A DNA stretch of 64,000 bases from Acetobacter garciniae (GTDB lineage Bacteria; Pseudomonadota; Alphaproteobacteria; Acetobacterales; Acetobacteraceae), in the NCBI RefSeq assembly GCF_017377735.1, contig NZ_JAFVMH010000005.1:1-64000 (forward strand), in the 5' to 3' direction. Positions 62,725 through 64,000 of this stretch are shown here, in pieces. The notes beneath the pieces are model-generated. The model was not told the origin of the DNA, made no database searches, and saw nothing but the letters and a program-made list of their open reading frames with translations. Every line of letters starts with the position of its first letter. Position 1 is the first letter of the stretch. The position numbers and the translations under genes are program-made.

Positions 62725-63804
62725 ATGACAGACATGCCGCCATGGGATGCCGCCGATCTGGCCCGCAGGCTGGCGGAGAACGCAGAAGCGGTGTGCCGTC
62801 ATTACCTCTCCGCCGGGCGGCGGCACGGCGGTTACTGGCTGGTCGGCGACGTCCACAACACGCCGGGACGGTCGCTCTATGTCCGCCTGCATGGTGGTCT
62901 GGACGGACGTGGCCGTGCGGGAAAATGGACGGATGGCGCGACAGGGCAGCATGGCGATCTGCTCGACATCATCCGCGAAAGCCTCGGGCTGCTGGATTTT
63001 CGTGATGTCGCCGACGAGGCCCGACGCTTTCTCTGCCTGCCGCAACCACAGCCACGACCGGCCTCTGATCGCGGTCGTTCCGATGCGTTCGGGCATGACG
63101 CTTCCCCGCAGGCATCAGGAACCGCTGATGCGGCACGAAGGCTCTGGGCGATGTCCGGCCCGATGGCCGGCACGCTGGCGGAAATCTGGCTGCGCCATCG
63201 TGATCTTACCCGCCTGACGGACCTGTCCTCGCTGCGTTTTCACCCGGATTGCTACTACCGCACCGATGCTGACAGTCCAACGGAGACCTGGCCTGCCATG
63301 ATCGCCGCCGTCACCGATCTCGAAGGCCGCGTGACCGGTGTGCATCGCACCTGGCTGGCGCGCGACGGACGCGGCAAGGCGCTTGTCGAAATACCGCGGC
63401 GGGCGATGGGCGACCTGCTCGGTAACGCCGTGCGTTTTGGCACGACATCCGACGTGCTGGCGGTAGGCGAGGGGATCGAGACGGTGCTCTCGCTCCACGA
63501 AGTCATGCCCGATCTGCCACTGGCCGCCTGTCTGTCCTCGGCGCATCTCGCCGCCATTATGTTTCCGCCCACGCTGCGCCGCCTTTACGTGCTGCGCGAT
63601 GACGACCCCGCCGGAGACCATGCGGTAGCGGCCCTGATGGCCCGGACGCAGGAGGCCGGGATCGAGTGCCTCGTGCTGTCACCACGTCTGGCGGATTTCA
63701 ACGATGATCTGCGCTATCTCGGGCGTGGGGCGATGCGGGCAATCCTGCATCCCCAGCTTGCCCCGCAGGACGTAGCGCGGTTCCTGCAACCCGTCGCGCA
63801 TTGA
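62725..63804 (+). CDS. Toprim-domain (DUF7146-type) primase-like protein, second copy
   Basis: A 359-residue protein, exactly the length of the copy at 684-1763. Toprim acidic motifs AVGEGIETVLSL and YVLRDDDPAGDHA are kept. Differences cluster at about residues 100-145, the linker between the N-terminal part and the Toprim half. Same GGGAGGG site and ATG. Confidence 0.85.
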   Translation: MTDMPPWDAADLARRLAENAEAVCRHYLSAGRRHGGYWLVGDVHNTPGRSLYVRLHGGLDGRGRAGKWTDGATGQHGDLLDIIRESLGLLDFRDVADEARRFLCLPQPQPRPASDRGRSDAFGHDASPQASGTADAARRLWAMSGPMAGTLAEIWLRHRDLTRLTDLSSLRFHPDCYYRTDADSPTETWPAMIAAVTDLEGRVTGVHRTWLARDGRGKALVEIPRRAMGDLLGNAVRFGTTSDVLAVGEGIETVLSLHEVMPDLPLAACLSSAHLAAIMFPPTLRRLYVLRDDDPAGDHAVAALMARTQEAGIECLVLSPRLADFNDDLRYLGRGAMRAILHPQLAPQDVARFLQPVAH

Positions 63805-63934
63805 GGCGGGCCGGGAAGGGGATGTGGGTCATCTTCTTTCCCTGCCGTGTGGGGCTGTCCTGTTTCCGGATGGGGCGCGCCCGCGGCCTTTCTGGAAGGG
63901 GAGCGGGCGTCAGCCATGCCGGGCCTGCAATGGC

Positions 63935-64000
63935 GGAGCCGGCTATTTTCCGCCGCGCGGGACTGCGTCCGCGCTTTGCATCGCGAAGCAAAATAGCCGG
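63935..64000 (+). promoter_or_regulatory. Inverted-repeat leader A, second copy, cut by the window edge
   Basis: The left arm GGAGCCGGCTATTTT (63935-63949) and the first 11 bases of the right arm (63990-64000) are present and identical to 1897-1962, loop included. By analogy a DUF2493 gene should follow about 120 bp beyond the window. Confidence 0.6.

Larger units (their letters stand above)
62042..64000. repeat. Long diverged direct repeat, copy 2
   Basis: Second copy of the DUF932-HU-Toprim-leader segment at 1-1962. It runs off the right edge within the right arm of inverted repeat A. Substitutions are mostly synonymous in the genes, showing purifying selection in both copies, whereas the last 73 bases are identical. 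Confidence 0.9.

Overview
The window looks like accessory, mobile DNA of an alphaproteobacterium, most likely an acetic acid bacterium (Acetobacteraceae, in the Komagataeibacter/Gluconacetobacter/Acetobacter range). I infer this from the high GC of the backbone, the alphaproteobacterial type of initiator tRNA fragment, and a gene set (ParB-like, DUF932, HU, Toprim/DUF7146, DUF2493, DUF736, DUF2285, RepA, DUF2840, TraF, Trb) typical of trb-type conjugative elements in that class. The species is not proven. || Layout. About 1-11 kb: the regulatory and replication end of a conjugative element: DUF932 (3' end only), HU, a Toprim protein, a DUF2493/SLOG protein, an AT-rich hypothetical gene, DUF736, a tiny ORF, a frameshifted DUF2285 gene, a HTH protein, a RepA-type initiator with two iteron-like repeats, DUF2840, TraF peptidase, a second DUF736, a lytic transglycosylase, and a DUF3363 relaxase preceded by a candidate oriT. 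12-25.8 kb: cargo between relaxase and TraG, made of an RND permease, a Fur-like regulator, TonB-ExbD-ExbB, a small membrane protein, a PepSY membrane protein, a FecI/FecR pair, a TonB-dependent receptor and a LysR regulator. 26-40.4 kb: TraG/VirD4 coupling protein and RHH protein, then trbBCDEJLFGI and DUF2274. The copG-trbB junction is split by one AT-rich gene for a GHKL ATPase joined to a PD-(D/E)XK-like nuclease. 40.4-46.4 kb: a defence-type block with parDE, a Gabija-like gajA-gajB pair and a Fic protein. 46.5-49.7 kb: a tyrosine integrase, a 45-bp 3' fragment of initiator tRNA acting as an att site, and a serine recombinase whose last codons lie inside that fragment. 49.9-58.6 kb: metabolic and regulatory cargo (LysR, epoxide-hydrolase-like protein, GlxA-type regulator, GST, a broken second GST, XRE-ImmA with an unknown partner, LysR, PdxA, TIM barrel). 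58.8-64 kb: a second element backbone starts again with ParB, DUF932, HU and Toprim. || The last ~1.96 kb is a diverged direct repeat of the first ~1.96 kb at an almost constant offset of 62,041 bp. With the tRNA fragment between the two integrase genes, this suggests two related integrative conjugative elements in tandem at one tRNA-fMet site: the right ~48 kb of the first and the left ~16 kb of the second. A plasmid cointegrate is the main alternative. || How the parts work together: RepA/ParB/HU/Toprim maintain the element. Relaxase, TraG and Trb move it. The iron cassette brings its own receptor, energiser and regulators. Gabija, Fic, ParDE and the GHKL-nuclease probably protect the element or its host. 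The best candidates for an undescribed system are the single-gene GHKL-nuclease within the transfer operon, the XRE-ImmA two-gene unit, the PdxA/TIM-barrel pair, and a family of conserved inverted-repeat leaders upstream of backbone genes.
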